Source of the DNA: Druceiella hillmani
Lineage: Eukaryota; Arthropoda; Insecta; Lepidoptera; Hepialidae
Reading direction: 5' to 3'
Length of the DNA stretch: 64,000 nucleotides
Assembly (NCBI GenBank): GCA_039881145.1
Contig: JAYKKI010000074.1
Location: forward strand, 5,533,001-5,597,000
A program made the position numbers and the translations under genes. This document shows, piece by piece, positions 22,761 to 34,746 of the stretch. Position 1 is the stretch's first letter. Every line of letters begins with the position of its first letter. Below the pieces are notes generated by a model that was given only the letters and a program-made list of their open reading frames with translations, had not been told where the DNA came from and made no database searches.

Positions 22761-23799
22761 TTTTAGTAACATAAATGTTAATGAAGATATAAAAAGGGAC
22801 CAAATGTGTCCAAAATCATTATTTTCATTAACAATTAGTTTGTTACATATGCGTACACCTGTTTATGATTAACCAAATAGGAATAAAGAAGGATTTTTTA
22901 AGTATTTGCTTAGAAGGTACTGTGTTTACGTAAGTCTCGTTCTTTTATGGATCATGGTGGGCGAGCAAAACTTGTTACAGTGATATTTGTAATAAACATT
23001 TCGATGGTAATAAAAATTTGTATCGGTTAATTTTTTTTCTCTTTTTTAATTATTTTGTACGGGAAAAAGTTTCTGTCTCAAACAAGATTTAAATATGTAC
23101 TCCAATCAATACTAATTGTTTATACGAAATTATCGTGCTACACTTAATACCAAAGTAGATAATAATAATATTTATCACTTTTTTAAGATTAAATAGTGGT
23201 CAAAATCAAGAAATTTAATTTTTATATTTTTTACTATAAATACATGCAGAATGGTATATAAATTTGCACATAGTCTTAGTTTGATATAGAAGCAAAAAAT
23301 AGTGACAAAGTTGTATGTAACATATAGGCAAGAATATTTAAAGTGGGAGATTTAAAGCAAAATTATAAGTCTACCCACCACTATACTTTAGTTACCACAA
23401 TAATATTAGGTTAATTAAAATTGTTTATACTTATACGTTATTCACTTGTAAATTTCTTAATGATTAAAAAAGTCAAGTAAACAAATGGAACTGACTACTG
23501 CACTTGAAAATAGCGCTAAAATGATTTAATTTTGTTTTTAACAATATATAAAAATCTATAAATTTTTGTTCGTTGTGCTGCATTTAAAAATCATGGGACG
23601 TTTTTATATTTAACCTAAATATAATATGAAACTTTGTAAAAATCTAAATTTATGTTTGTTAATCTCTTATATTATTAGTATTTGCTTAAAACGAAGAAGC
23701 ACTGTAATGATCATTATATAATACTTTATTGATAAATAAGTAAAACAAATAACTCAATTCAATAAAGAAACTCAGTACTTAGAACTTAACAATCGAGTG
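22761..23799. other. AT-rich stretch, no gene seen
   Basis: No frame over 60 codons and no recognised repeat. Confidence 0.5.
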
Positions 23800-24020
23800 A
23801 CCTATAAATAGAGCCCCGCGTCTAATTGGATGAAGTGGAGCGGGACGTGAGGCGCGGGGACCGCGCAGGTCGTATCGGGGTGTGGGACGCGGGCGTCCAG
23901 GGAATTTCTTAATTAGCGCGCGACGGTCTTGAAGTGATTCCCTTCAGCGGCCCGTCTGGACGCGCGTCTACCTGCGGTCGGTGCGAGGCGAGTGGCGCTC
24001 TTGATTGGGCGGTAGAGAAG
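23800..24020. promoter_or_regulatory. GC island with TATA-like box
   Basis: Begins with CCTATAAATAGAG (TATA-like, 23801-23813) and continues into about 200 bases of high GC. It contains TCTAATTGGATG, CTTAATTAGCGCGCG near 23908, TCTTGAAGTGATTC and TTGATTGGGCGG (inverted CCAAT-like plus GC box) near 24002. It could be a promoter for a non-coding transcript or an enhancer. No open reading frame of note follows on the plus strand, so a coding gene is not supported. Confidence 0.35.
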
Positions 24021-24851
24021 CCTAGTGTGATACGATGCTTTTGTCAGTAAATAGTTTGTAGTAAATAAATTTATACTTTTGTCTTTAACATTGTTTTAAT
24101 TAAAAAAATGGAGATATGCTTTTATCAGAAATGTTTAATTACTCTAAATGTTAATAACTTTTTGATGATTTGTTATTGAACAATTACAGAGATATGATAA
24201 TTAGGATTTTTTATACCATTTTATTTTTTATGATAAAATAGTAAAAAAACCGATTGTGTAAAAAAAATAAAAGAAATGAAACAAGTTTTACCAATGCGGT
24301 CACATTTCTTTTAACAGTAATCTGCAAGTGGAATTCAATAATAAACGTTAATTTGTATCAATTTATCATTCGTTACCTGATTCAGCTTGTAAATAATGGT
24401 TTGAAGAAATATTGATAGCATTATTATAGACAAAGCTTGTTTTCTTCTTTTCACTTTTTACGCATCCGTAGTTTTTGGATTTTAATTCAATTTTTAAAAT
24501 TCAAAATATTTTATTTTCGTTATTGCTTATCCAATATAGAAGTTTGTTTGAGGAATATGTACTCTGTATATCATTAAGTTATACACGCAAATACAGTCCG
24601 GTGACTGTATTCTTATGCCCGTGGCGTTTCCCTACTGCGCGCCCGCTCTGTTGATGCTCACACTCGCGGCTTCACAGTATTCACCATATTGGCTTCCAAG
24701 TAGAGTTATATATTTAATAATACTTATGAGGCTAAAATAAATCCAACAATACCTCACATCGAATACCGTCAATCCCTTTGTATTACAGGAGGGAATGAAG
24801 ACCCATACACATATATATTCAAAAAACATTACCCTATGTTCGGTTTACGAT
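24021..24851. other. AT-rich stretch with small GC patch
   Basis: Mostly AT-rich. A GC-richer patch at 24595-24680 contains ATACAGTCCGGTGACTGTAT (7 bp arms). A 65-codon minus frame (24632-24829) is unrecognised. Confidence 0.4.
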
Positions 24852-24901
24852 TTCAGGTGGGCTATTAACAAAGATTGATCTTTGCTAATAGACCACCTGA
24901 A
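24852..24901. repeat. Near-perfect 24 bp hairpin, 2-base spacer
   Basis: Arms 24852-24875 and 24878-24901 are reverse complements at 22 of 24 positions, separated by TG. The outer word is TTCAGGTGG/CCACCTGAA, an E-box type core. The spacer is too short for a typical pre-miRNA loop, although a few inner pairs could open. Confidence 0.8.
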
Positions 24902-25250
24902 GATGTTGTAATACAACGAAACCTAGATCGTGGTAAAGAACTTAAAGAAAGTAGAAATAATAATACATCACGTAATTTCATTTAATTATTTCATTACATA
25001 CTTATAAATATTTTCATCGCGATTCCGTCATAGATTTTCTATAACACTTTTTTTTATTTTATAGGAATATATGGGGTAAATTGTAAAAAATGGGTGAAGT
25101 GTTGGAAAACATCTTAAAAAGTTATCTTCGCCAAAAACGATGAAATTCACATGTTCATGTGATGCTCATATGAAAATCGTTTATCAACTTTAAAAACGAA
25201 ACTTATGATTTGGCAGAAAATCCGTCAAACGATATTTTTACAAAAATGAA
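24902..25250. other. AT-rich stretch, no gene seen
   Basis: No frame or repeat recognised except 'cacatgttcatgtga', a short palindrome near 25148. Confidence 0.45.
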
Positions 25251-25420
25251 CTTTTAGAGTTCCTCACCTCAAAAGGAAAAAAACGGAATCCTTATCAGTT
25301 CATTCATCCATTTGTCTGTATGCCTGCCACAGAATTTTTGTTAGAAACCGTTTAAAGTGGAAAGTTGTGGTAGTTCAGTGGCATTTATTTCAAGTTAACA
25401 AGTTAAAACATAACAATATT
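25251..25420 (-). repeat. 'GGTTCCGTTTTT' family relic, minus strand
   Basis: Read on the minus strand it runs '...aggcatacagacaaatgga...', 'ctgataaggattccg', 'tttttttccttttgagg', 'tgaggaactctaaaag'. That is the order of the lepidopteran repeat end 'gacagacagac...tataagggttccgtttttccttttgaggtacggaaccctaaaaa'. The 3' terminus is at about 25251. The 5' extent is unclear. Confidence 0.55.
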
Positions 25421-26068
25421 TTATTGTAATATTAAAGGAGGTGAAGGAGGTATCCAATTTTTTTACATGTCAAATGTCGTGGAAAAATGATATTCCCCGT
25501 AATGATATTCCCCTTATCCCCAAGACTGTTAAGAGAACCTAATTAAAGAATTACCAAAAACAAGCTTAATAGGAGTAAATAGTATAAGATAAATATTATG
25601 TACCCTTAACAGCTTATCCTTACCGTGGGTACGTAACCTTCTTAGTGCGAGTTCTGTCCGTAGCAATCAGCTTTTTTTAAATAAAATCTTTGACTGATAA
25701 ACAAAATAATCACATTATTGACGACAATACGACATTCATATTTCTACTAGACGCATGCGGTTTATATGGCCTTTTATTGTAGAAACAATTTGACAATATT
25801 TCTTAAACTATTTTATTGATTTTAATAAAAAATAATAGGTACCAGTAATGCACTAAACCAAAGAGCATGAAGTTTATTCAGTTTGAATCCAATAATTGTT
25901 TATATTTTTTTTAAATACAGATTTTATTTCTAAGGACATATCTCTAAAATACCATGGTTTTCCGAAAGATATGTATACAAGCATTATGTAAGAAAAGAAG
26001 TTTGAAGGGGAACGCAAGATCATTTTTTTATATTCCTTTAAAAGTCTACTTACGTACATATATTTGCG
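25421..26068. other. AT-rich stretch, no gene seen
   Basis: A duplicated word 'aatgatattcccc' lies near 25486-25514, and a 61-codon minus frame at 25874-26059 has no domain. Confidence 0.4.
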
Positions 26069-26119
26069 TACTCATATTTTACAACAGGTGACTGATGTAC
26101 CTGTTGTAAAATATGAGTA
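26069..26119. repeat. Perfect 21 bp hairpin
   Basis: Arms 26069-26089 and 26099-26119 are perfect complements (TACTCATATTTTACAACAGG..), separated by 9 bases. The 85-codon plus frame at 26113-26370 begins inside the right arm. It is not recognised as a protein. Confidence 0.85.
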
Positions 26120-29100
26120 TTGATGTGACAGTTATTTCTTCCAGTAGACTTAAGAAAATATTGAATTTGAAAGTTAATGACATGGCCTTAACTAAGGGAT
26201 CTCTAATGTATCAAAATGAATTATTAGCACCATGTTTAGGTGTACATAGTCGAAGGGCAAAAATGAAACCCTTACAATTTCGTCAAGTTCCTCTTTTGGT
26301 CGGATTTCATAGGCTTAGTCTTATACTGATTGTGATTAAATTTGACAGGAATACGTTGTTACATAGATAAAGACAAAATAATATTTTTACACTTTGTTTA
26401 GTATCTACATATTACATAGACCTTGGCTATACATTTTTTTTCACAGATTGTATCGTGCGTTTTAAAATTCTATCCAAAACGACAAATAGTTTTTTTTGGA
26501 CGCAGCATCTCCTTCATACGTTAGAATCCTTAAAATATTTGGCAGTATGCTCCCTCGCCTTTGACTCTAACCACGCACGTAAAAAATAAGAAAAAAGGGA
26601 AAATGACGTTTAGTATATATTTCAGAACAAAATTATTTATCAAACAAAATTAAAGAGATACAGGCAACCAAGCTATATGTCTTATGCCCGTGTAATTATA
26701 GAGCGTTTTTGCAAATATGGTTAAAATTGGCATAAATATTTAAAAAAAGTTTAATATAAATACTATACGCTCCTAAATATGTAAACTTTTATATGGATCT
26801 AAGTATGTTCGGAACCTACGAACGTTCGTTACATACGACACGCATAGTTCGAGTAATATTCGTACTTATCGAAAACTTTATTTTAAATCAACAATGAACT
26901 GATCGGTGTTAAATGCTCTGTCCTACTATTCATTACATTTATTTCTAAACACTTTGTATTGTCCTTTAAGTCACTTCCTTCATAACGTAGTGCCTTGCTT
27001 GATTGTTGCGTTAAAACGTTAGACCGCTATGGAAAAGTGGCCGTTGTGTAAATAACTGAGCGGCCAGTACTGGCCTGTGTAAATATCTTTGAGAAGAATT
27101 GTAAGGGCTGAAAATAAATATAAAAAAGATTTTTGCTTTGACTTTTGAGAAAAGTCCAATTATAACGATATGAAAATTTGAACAAACATTTTATCATAAT
27201 TGAAAGTACATTATATAAAAATAAACTGACTTCTTTTGTGTACATAAAATCTCAAATATTTCTGTTCATTACACCACAAGTTGGTTGTATTATTGTACAT
27301 GTAAAAAAATGTTTAATTCATAGCTGAAATATTAACTTCTTTGAAGTCAGTTCTTTTTTTCATTAACTAAACTTTATAATGCATTAAACATTTGTAGTTT
27401 TAATTTTCAATTAATGGCAGTGTATACTCGTACAATATCTTTGCAATATCAGGAAATCCATATTCTTATCTAATTTCTATTCTTAAAATCACATCCATTA
27501 TCCTTTACAAATAATATACAATTATATATTTATAATTTATAAATAATATAAAGTACTTTACATTGCCGATCTTTTGTACTTATGGAGCTTTTGTTATAAT
27601 CTTTTTTTTATATCTTTTAACATATTTGTTGTTCATAACTTGCGGTCGCCAATTACTGAAGTGTAGATTTATCAACTCTGAGAAAGTAATCAAGTAAAAT
27701 ACAAATACACCAAATTTATGGTAAAACAGTATTCAAACGGAAAGGGATAAACAGACAATTTCCTCATGCCTCTACTTATTTCTTGTTAGTTATTGGTTTA
27801 AGACAAATAAATAAATATTTTCAATTTGTGAAAAGTTGTTTAATCATTTTGCTGCATTATTTATCATTTTTAGTATATATTTATATTCATAAATCATTTT
27901 AAATTTTTATTAAAGATTTATTTAAAATCTGTTAATTTCATTATTGCGGTTTATAAAATAAAAGATAGGACGGGTATACAGGTAGTTAAATTTAAAAAAA
28001 ATTGTTAAAGTAAAAAATAACAAACCTTATTAGTTTTTCACAATCTCATGAAGTTTTAGACACCAAAAAAGAGACCGCTTGAATAAACCAGTCAAGGCCA
28101 AAAGGAAACTTTTATTGGAAATCAATATTCTTTTAAATAACATTCTTCTAGTAACCGAAGAAATATATTCTGTGCATTTTATAATGAATTTTATTGAAAA
28201 AATTAATTTATAATTTGAATTATATCGCAGACACCCATGAGACTTTAAATTCGTAATACGAAACAATAATTGATCACTAATATTGTGTCTTATATACAAT
28301 AAAAATGAGGAAGATGTAATATTGATATATAATATACTTGTTTTTCTTATGGTATTTAAAAGGAAAGCAATCATTAAGTTAGCTAAGGGACTGAATCAAG
28401 ATAATAACTTACGACCTACAGTAGTGTGGATGACTAAAAATCACGTGTCGGTTGAGCTTGAGAACTTACTCACGCCATCTATTTGGAGTGAGAGGTCTTA
28501 ATTCTCTATACATATTCAAATCGTATAATTTTCGCACTGCAATAATGTGGAAATCAATAAAATTTTGAAAAAATGAGTGGGAGATCCCCGCGAGAAAATT
28601 CAATTCTGAAAACACTTTTTGAATGTGTTTATTTACATTTTTACTGTTCTGTTTAATTGGTGAATGTATTATTTGACCTTATTATTATAATTCTCTGATG
28701 AAAATAGTGATACATTATTTTATTGTTCTTAAGCCCTTCCGCCTGAACCCTGTCAAATCCAATATTATGGAAGATATATTAAAAAAGTACACACATGTAT
28801 CATTCGAAGTTTAGTCATGCAGAGCGCAATAAAGAACTTACCTTGATCTTTTAATGTTGGTCATCGGAAGATGAAGTATACCGATATAACAGAAATCAAT
28901 TTTCTTTTTTATACTAGTCAAAGGCAATAAAAAGTTGGAACTAGAAACAAGTATCAGGCTAGAAACTTCCTTTTTCCATTTTCACTCTACGCTTTAATGT
29001 TGTATGTGTGTATTGCTCAACATATAGCTCTAGAATCAAGACGTTAGACATTTAACAAATGTTAACATGTAAAAAAAATTTTGAAGTAAAAGTTTAAAAA

Positions 29101-29329
29101 GTTGCAAAAATAAAGAACGGTCCAATTAAATTGGAATGATGGTCCGATTGAGCCAAGAATTATTACTAGAATGAAGATCGCAAGAGATATTTGAACCTAA
29201 ATGTAATTAATTAAATTAGATATTTACTTTCGCCTTACAAAAAAATACTATTAGTTTCAACACTATTGAATTAGAAGTGATAATTTCATAACTTTACTGT
29301 GAAGTAATATTATTTTTTACCATATAAAT
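26120..29329. other. AT-rich desert, no gene seen
   Basis: Frames at 26113-26370 (85 codons), 27027-27245 (72), 28030-28374 minus (114) and 28283-28501 (72) show no domain, signal peptide or codon bias that I can recognise. The 114-codon minus frame is Ile/Leu/Ser/Phe-rich and consistent with AT-biased chance. No repeats named. Confidence 0.4.
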
Positions 29330-29660
29330 ATAAAACAGGCATGGGCAAATCTGTCGGTTGCAATCATTAGTGAATGATGTCGAAAGTGATTGGGGTCCTC
29401 GTGACCCGTTTATTTGATTGAATCGATCACAAACTGTACAGCTCGTGTTATGGGTGTCGAGCATACCGCCATCCTGCGGTTGGTCACCAGTCACCATTCG
29501 TTTACGAGTCGAATAATGTTTATTTTTTACAGACCGCCGCGTGTGCCCACTTTTGTTTGCACCATAAATATTTATCGTTCCTTGAAATAGCGATAATCGA
29601 TTTGTTGTTATTGAGATTAATGATTTGATAGCGTAGTTTCTTTTTAAAGAGACCACGCCA
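29330..29660. promoter_or_regulatory. GC-enriched island with Exd/homeodomain-like sites
   Basis: Contains TTGATTGAATCGATCAC near 29414, CATCCTGCGGTTGGTCACC, GACCGCCGCGTG and GATAATCGATTTGTTG near 29591, then ATTGAGATTAATGATTTGATAG. A 120-codon minus frame (29294-29656) spans it but resembles no protein. The open frame is probably a side effect of lower AT content. Confidence 0.3.
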
Positions 29661-30281
29661 CTATGACCACTTTTTAATTAGAGAGAAAGTTTAAAGACTA
29701 AAATATTGCTGACGGTTTTTATAATAATTGTGATAGGATAATCGTTTAATGATATTTTTTTGTTTTGTTCATTTTTTATATTTAAATATTTCGGCACCCG
29801 ATAATTTTTCTTAGTACCTTTTGTTACTTATGTATATTTACTGTTATAAAGTGTTGAATGTACTGAGGAAACGAAGTGTCCTGTAGAAATATTTCTATTT
29901 CAATTATGATATGTTAGAAAAAGGCTTTCAATTTCTTTGATTCCAAAACTGTATTCTAGCAACGAGGAAAAAGCAAACGATAAGTTGTTACAATACAGTT
30001 GGAGCAATTTGTTTAATTACATATGGGTGGACGTCGGTTAAAAATCCCAGCTATTTAGCTATAATAACTCATTTGATTGATACGAATATGATAATCAACA
30101 GATTAAAATCAAGTAGCGACTTTTCAAACCTATTAAATATAACACTAAACACTTCATTTAATTGGAAAATATTACAGGTTAAGTTAATTAAGTGAATCCG
30201 ATTATTAAAATAAATGAATTACTGTTAACTAATTATATATTGAACAACAGTGTACAGACGGATGCACCATTAAAAAAAAAA
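29661..30281. other. AT-rich stretch, no gene seen
   Basis: No repeat or frame recognised. Confidence 0.5.
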
Positions 30282-30290
30282 ATATATATT

Positions 30291-30371
<81 letters not shown>

Positions 30372-30374
30372 ATA

Positions 30375-30429
<55 letters not shown>
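30282..30429. repeat. (TA)n microsatellite
   Basis: About 148 bases of TA with TG and 'tttatat' interruptions, preceded by A10. The frame through it is Tyr-Ile. Confidence 0.95.
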
Positions 30430-30432
<3 letters not shown>

Positions 30433-30962
30433 CAGTCTGCAGTACAGTACTCCTACATCATGAAGAATGAATATGTACATAATTATAATAAAAGTTCTGT
30501 CTATCTTAGTTCAATTATTCGTCTATTATACTAGCGTACAATGAATGTATTCGTTTATAAACCGTCGCGCCCGATAACAGTAAACAGTTTGTACAACCTA
30601 TTCAATATTTATTTACATACAGGGTCCTATTTATAGAAGTAAATGTTCCCTAAGATAAAATGACCCTTGAACCGAATCGAAACCAAAATATCAATCATCG
30701 CAGCATAATAGCATTAAGTATCTATGCCCAGAACTTTTGTCTGGTTTAATGAAGTTATTAAAGTGTTGCTATTGGACTGTTGCATAGAGGTTGTAGCTTA
30801 GATCGAAACACGACTGACGTAGAGTTTCTTTGTGACTCTTTTTATTCATAAAACAACATAATGATTACTAAATATCGACTACAAATTTTGGTGAAAGTAC
30901 GAATAATAAAATAATTATTCCAAGAGAATTAACAATCGGAAGATATATCCTCATAGCCAAAC
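30430..30962. other. Unassigned flank of Helitron relic
   Basis: AT-rich sequence without a frame. It may include the terminal part of the Helitron relic whose coding remnant ends at 30963, but I see no clear CTRR/hairpin terminus. Confidence 0.35.
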
Positions 30963-31133
30963 TTAAAATATTTCTTTACATGCAATATTTATTACTTCCG
31001 CCGGATTAGGTGGAAAAACAAACATATGTTTTGACAGGGTAACGTACAATTGGCCGTGTGAAAATCATTGAACGCTGAGATCAACGGTTAAAGTCTGGTC
31101 CTGTGCTTTATTTATTGTCATTCCAAATGCTAG
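30963..31133 (-). pseudogene. Helitron Pif1-like helicase, C-terminal relic
   Basis: The minus-strand frame (57 codons including the stop) reads LAFGMTINKAQDQTLTV, then FSHGQLYVTLSK about 7 residues later, then a KEIF end and a stop at 30963-30965. These are the last conserved motifs of the Pif1-family helicase domain of Helitron transposons (family form: LAFGMTINKAQGQT...CFSHGQLYVACSRV). Such proteins unwind DNA during rolling-circle transposition in the nucleus. Decay is visible: a TGA at 31065-31067 replaces the Cys codon before FSHGQ, a few residues are missing after TLTV, and 'ACSRV' has become 'TLSK'. All upstream helicase and Rep motifs are absent. Right after the relic, its 5' part is duplicated (31111-31220 and 31271-31375). 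The call rests on motif recognition without a search. Confidence 0.8.
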
Positions 31134-31220
31134 CCACTAAAAAGAAATGACAGACAACACACTGGTTTATAAAATAAATAAATGACCTCGAATATTCTAA
31201 CGATGTACGCAAGTCATACC
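31111..31220. repeat. Direct repeat D1 overlapping Helitron relic
   Basis: Starts 'attgtcattccaa', continues 'aatgacagacaacac', 'gacctcgaatattctaacgat', and ends 'cataccagt'. Repeated at 31271-31375 with substitutions, so the start of the conserved LAFGMTI segment exists twice. Confidence 0.75.
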
Positions 31221-31270
31221 AGTAAAGTCCCAGCCCATATGGGATTTGTGCAGATCATACCAATCTTTTA

Positions 31271-31375
31271 TGTATTGTCATTCCAAGGATAATTAAAAAA
31301 AAATGACAGACAACACTGTCATTCAAAACTAATAAGCGACCTTCAATATTCTAGCAATATACGCTGCTCATACTT
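31271..31375. repeat. Direct repeat D2
   Basis: Second copy of 31111-31220, with 'attgtcattccaaggat', 'aatgacagacaacac' and 'gaccttcaatattctagcaat'. Confidence 0.75.
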
Positions 31376-31429
31376 GTCAAGCTTTTAGATGTCATGATTT
31401 TTTACGATTTACTCGACAATTTCTATCAT

Positions 31430-31565
31430 AGTTCGGCCAAATTACTCAAAAGATTTATAAATTATCAAGCTTATATGATTACCATCTAAACCTTCCTCGT
31501 GAGTGACTCTATATATTGATGAAAATCTGTAGAGTAGTTTTTGAGACAAATTCCTATATCGAAAA
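31430..31565 (+). repeat. Interspersed-repeat end ('accttcctcgtgagtgactct')
   Basis: 'aaaccttcctcgtgagtgac', 'tctatatattgatgaaaatc', then 'tgtagagtagtttttgaga' match a layout common in lepidopteran genomes ('aaccttcctcttgaatcactctatctatta...aaaatccgttgcgtagtttt'). It lies on the 5' side of the Helitron coding relic and may be its terminal region or a separate insertion. Confidence 0.55.
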
Positions 31566-33059
31566 AAGTATTCGTGACCCCATTATTATTGAAAGACTTA
31601 TTGAGCGATATTCTACACAATGAGATCTGTGAAAAAATCACCCTCAATTTACATATTGGAAGACACTATAAAGGCTTTTCATAAAAGATTATAACTTTTA
31701 TATAAATACCATTTCAAATAACAGGTTAATAACATTAATATTATCTGAGTTAAGCGACTGTAACATACAGGCAGAAAAACACACTTGGAGGGCGAAACTA
31801 TAAGGTTTATAGTTTGAATTCCGTTGATTCGATTCCGAATTGAATATATTAAGATCAAATAACTTTTTTTTAAATCTTATTCTGGACAGGTGAATTTTCA
31901 AAATTTGATATAATAATTGCATGAAAATAAAGAATTTACTCTGAAAAATTTCAGGCACTATGTTTCATTTTCCAGAATGTTTAATTTTTTTTTTAAACTT
32001 TACAAGTATTTATAATACTATATCATAAAGTGTGAGAGCGGCGTAGGCACAATATTACTCTATAAAGTTAAACAAGTGAAGTAATTCCAGGCATTAAACA
32101 CGAATACCTTTTACACCCTTCATATGTAATGAGAAGGTCGCCATCACATTTACCTTAAATAGTATTAATAAGATCAAAACTTCTTTGAATTCGAAATAAT
32201 ACCGAAAATGGCCAATCTGTCGTTGCGTTTCATTTTGACGGCAACATGACAAATGCATATAAATATATTCGTTACCATTGAACGTTTAGCTTAAAAACCG
32301 TGTTACCAATGAAATATGAGATAATGGAATAGATGGATTGTAAGTATATGTCTCTATGAAGAATCAGTGAGCAAAGGATCTGATTTTGCCAGCAAGTCCT
32401 ATTTTATTCATAACTTAAAAAAATTGAAATCTTTAAATAATATGTAAATTAACTAACTATAATTCCTCAATATACGTATTTGACGGAAATGCTGTTTCTA
32501 AGTTAATTCTTTAAATTTTCTCTTAGGAAATTGTTACTCTAGTTAACTCTATAAATGAACCAGAGTGTCCAATTAAGGATTTCTAATTTAAACCTATCCA
32601 CACATTCTATAATTTTAATCCTAATTCTATTAACCTTTAGACCATAATCAATCTTGATATTTGGAATAAGTATAAAATTAATTGTAGTTCCTAATGTTAT
32701 GTCAATGAAAAAACTAGATTATAAAATCGACACGTAAAAGAACTCAGCAAAAGTCAATTTTATCAGTAGTTATAGTAACAAAAAATGATAAGTCAATTTT
32801 ATAATTTCTCGATAGTATATATATATATATATATATTGCTTTATAGGCGCAAAACGAAAATCACGTGATGATTAGTGTAGGATAAAATATAGATTATACA
32901 TCAATTTAATTTCAAGATTCGCACGAAATCAATCAAGTTTTCTATTTTATCCCACTTAAACTCTTTCTGACACCGTGACATTGAAACAGCACAACCATTA
33001 ACGCAGCTGCAGTGTTAAATTAGCCATCGCAACACAACGGCATTCCTCATTGCCCGCAT
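31566..33059. other. AT-rich desert with short (TA)n
   Basis: A short TA tract sits at 32816-32836. The 86-codon minus frame at 31698-31958 is unrecognised. Nothing else. Confidence 0.45.
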
Positions 33060-33345
33060 TGAGATATTTCCCGAACCTCGTATTTGTGAGAGATCAGAGA
33101 GCATTAAGTATATTTTATCCACGTTATGATTACATCAGTAATGACCGGTCGAACCACGGGGTCACTTAAAATCCAATTGAATTCTTGGGGCGTTGAGTCG
33201 ATTTCGGATCGCGTGGGAACGGGCCGACGCGCGGACCGGCCTCTCGTGACCTGACCATTAACAATGTTTAACCCTCTCTTCGCTCCACGATTGTTGGCGA
33301 ATATCAATCATCGATCTAATCTAATGGTCGGCACTTAAATAATGT
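33060..33345. promoter_or_regulatory. GC island with NK2-type and homeodomain motifs
   Basis: Contains two CACTTAA words (33163-33169 and 33332-33338, NK2/Tinman-like). Also CATCAGTAATGACCGGTCG, CCATTAACAATGTTTAA, ACGATTGTTGGCG (Sox-like) and AATATCAATCATCGAT near 33300 (Exd-like), plus a GC core 'gggccgacgcgcggaccgg'. A 67-codon minus frame lies inside without a domain. Confidence 0.4.
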
Positions 33346-34662
33346 TTATTATAGGTAAACAATGAAATTATTGCTTAATTGGTTTTGTAGATTTATTCTT
33401 CGTTAATTAAGTTTGTTCCCATGAGTATAATTAGTCGATGTTGTGATGGTTTTTTTGGAGGATTAAATCAAGTAAGTACATAGTAGGATATGCTGCTAAA
33501 GATCCTTTTAAACTTTATATTTAATAGCTTAACGCAGTGGAACAAGCATTTTATGTAAGTAAACATGCGAATAGCATAAAGATGAGATTTTTTGTCTATC
33601 TAATTTTATTATTAAACTATAATCTGTTTGGTTGTGAGAATAGAGGACAATGCTAAACCCATTCTAGTCGAGATAATTATGTCATCAGACATAATAAAAA
33701 AATGAGAATTTAAGTATTACGTTGATACTTATATTCGCCATGACAATCGGTTATATATTTAAATTAGGTACCCATTTTCGCAACGTTTGAAATGAAATTG
33801 GAAATTCCTAGTTTGTACAGTTTTTAAGGTAAACTAAAGTTAGATATATTTTTAATGTTTTGTGATGTTACTCTATTGGGCATTACAGGAAATTACTAAG
33901 GATATCTGAGTTTTTTTGTGCTCAGTGTAACCGTAGACTTACTATATTTTACAATTTTATGTTATCTATCAAAATAAACTTTATCTGAAGAAAGCATTAG
34001 GGAAGCATGACAGTTTAAAGTATTGAAATTATAATGTCGGAAAAGATCTGAAATGTAGGTAAGATTCATTTGAAAGGCTTATTTTGGAATGGAATTTTGC
34101 AAGTTTATGATATTTTTTGTTAATTATTAATATGTGAGTTTTCGACTGATGTAAAGTACTGATTAACCGAAAGGTCGTATAACATAAATATTCAAATTAA
34201 AACTTCGTCGAGTACCAACAGCAACAGAAATGGATGCACACTTCTTTCTGTATTAACAATCCGAACTTTAGCACCACTTAATTTTTGATCATAGGCTTAC
34301 AGTTTTAGGCTAAATTGGGGTACATAGATCAGTGGATTAAAAGTTATTATTTTAAATATTGAATAAATAAGAGGTTAAAATTTCATTTAGATATGGCCAG
34401 AGTGTGTGTACTACTCGGACTTTTCACTGATGAGGAGTAAACTCATCGAATATGGAATCGATTTACTTATGTTGACATAAGTAAGAAATTAAATAATTAA
34501 ATAGGTAAGTAAGTAGAGGTTTGAAGCACTGGCTACGGTGAAGCCAAAAGAGGGAATGTGATTTGTATGTACGTATGAGTGGATGTACATATGCATCTAT
34601 TTACATATATATGTGCAAATATATTTAGGTTCATTAAATGTCTGTAGTCATCGGTGTGTAAG

Positions 34663-34664
<2 letters not shown>
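33346..34664. other. AT-rich desert, no gene seen
   Basis: No frame over 60 codons. GTAC/CATATG-rich text at 34565-34660 leads into the next TA tract. Confidence 0.45.

Positions 34665-34742
<78 letters not shown>
34665..34742. repeat. (TA)n microsatellite
   Basis: About 78 uninterrupted bases of TA. Confidence 0.95.

Positions 34743-34746
<4 letters not shown>

Noticed and set aside
28030..28374. 114-codon minus frame as a possible gene
   Set aside because: Ile/Leu/Phe/Ser-rich composition follows the AT bias. It overlaps a plus frame, and no domain, signal or splice context is seen.
29294..29656. 120-codon minus frame as a possible gene
   Set aside because: It spans a GC-enriched island with many homeodomain-like motifs; the protein resembles nothing known. 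Lower AT content explains the open frame.
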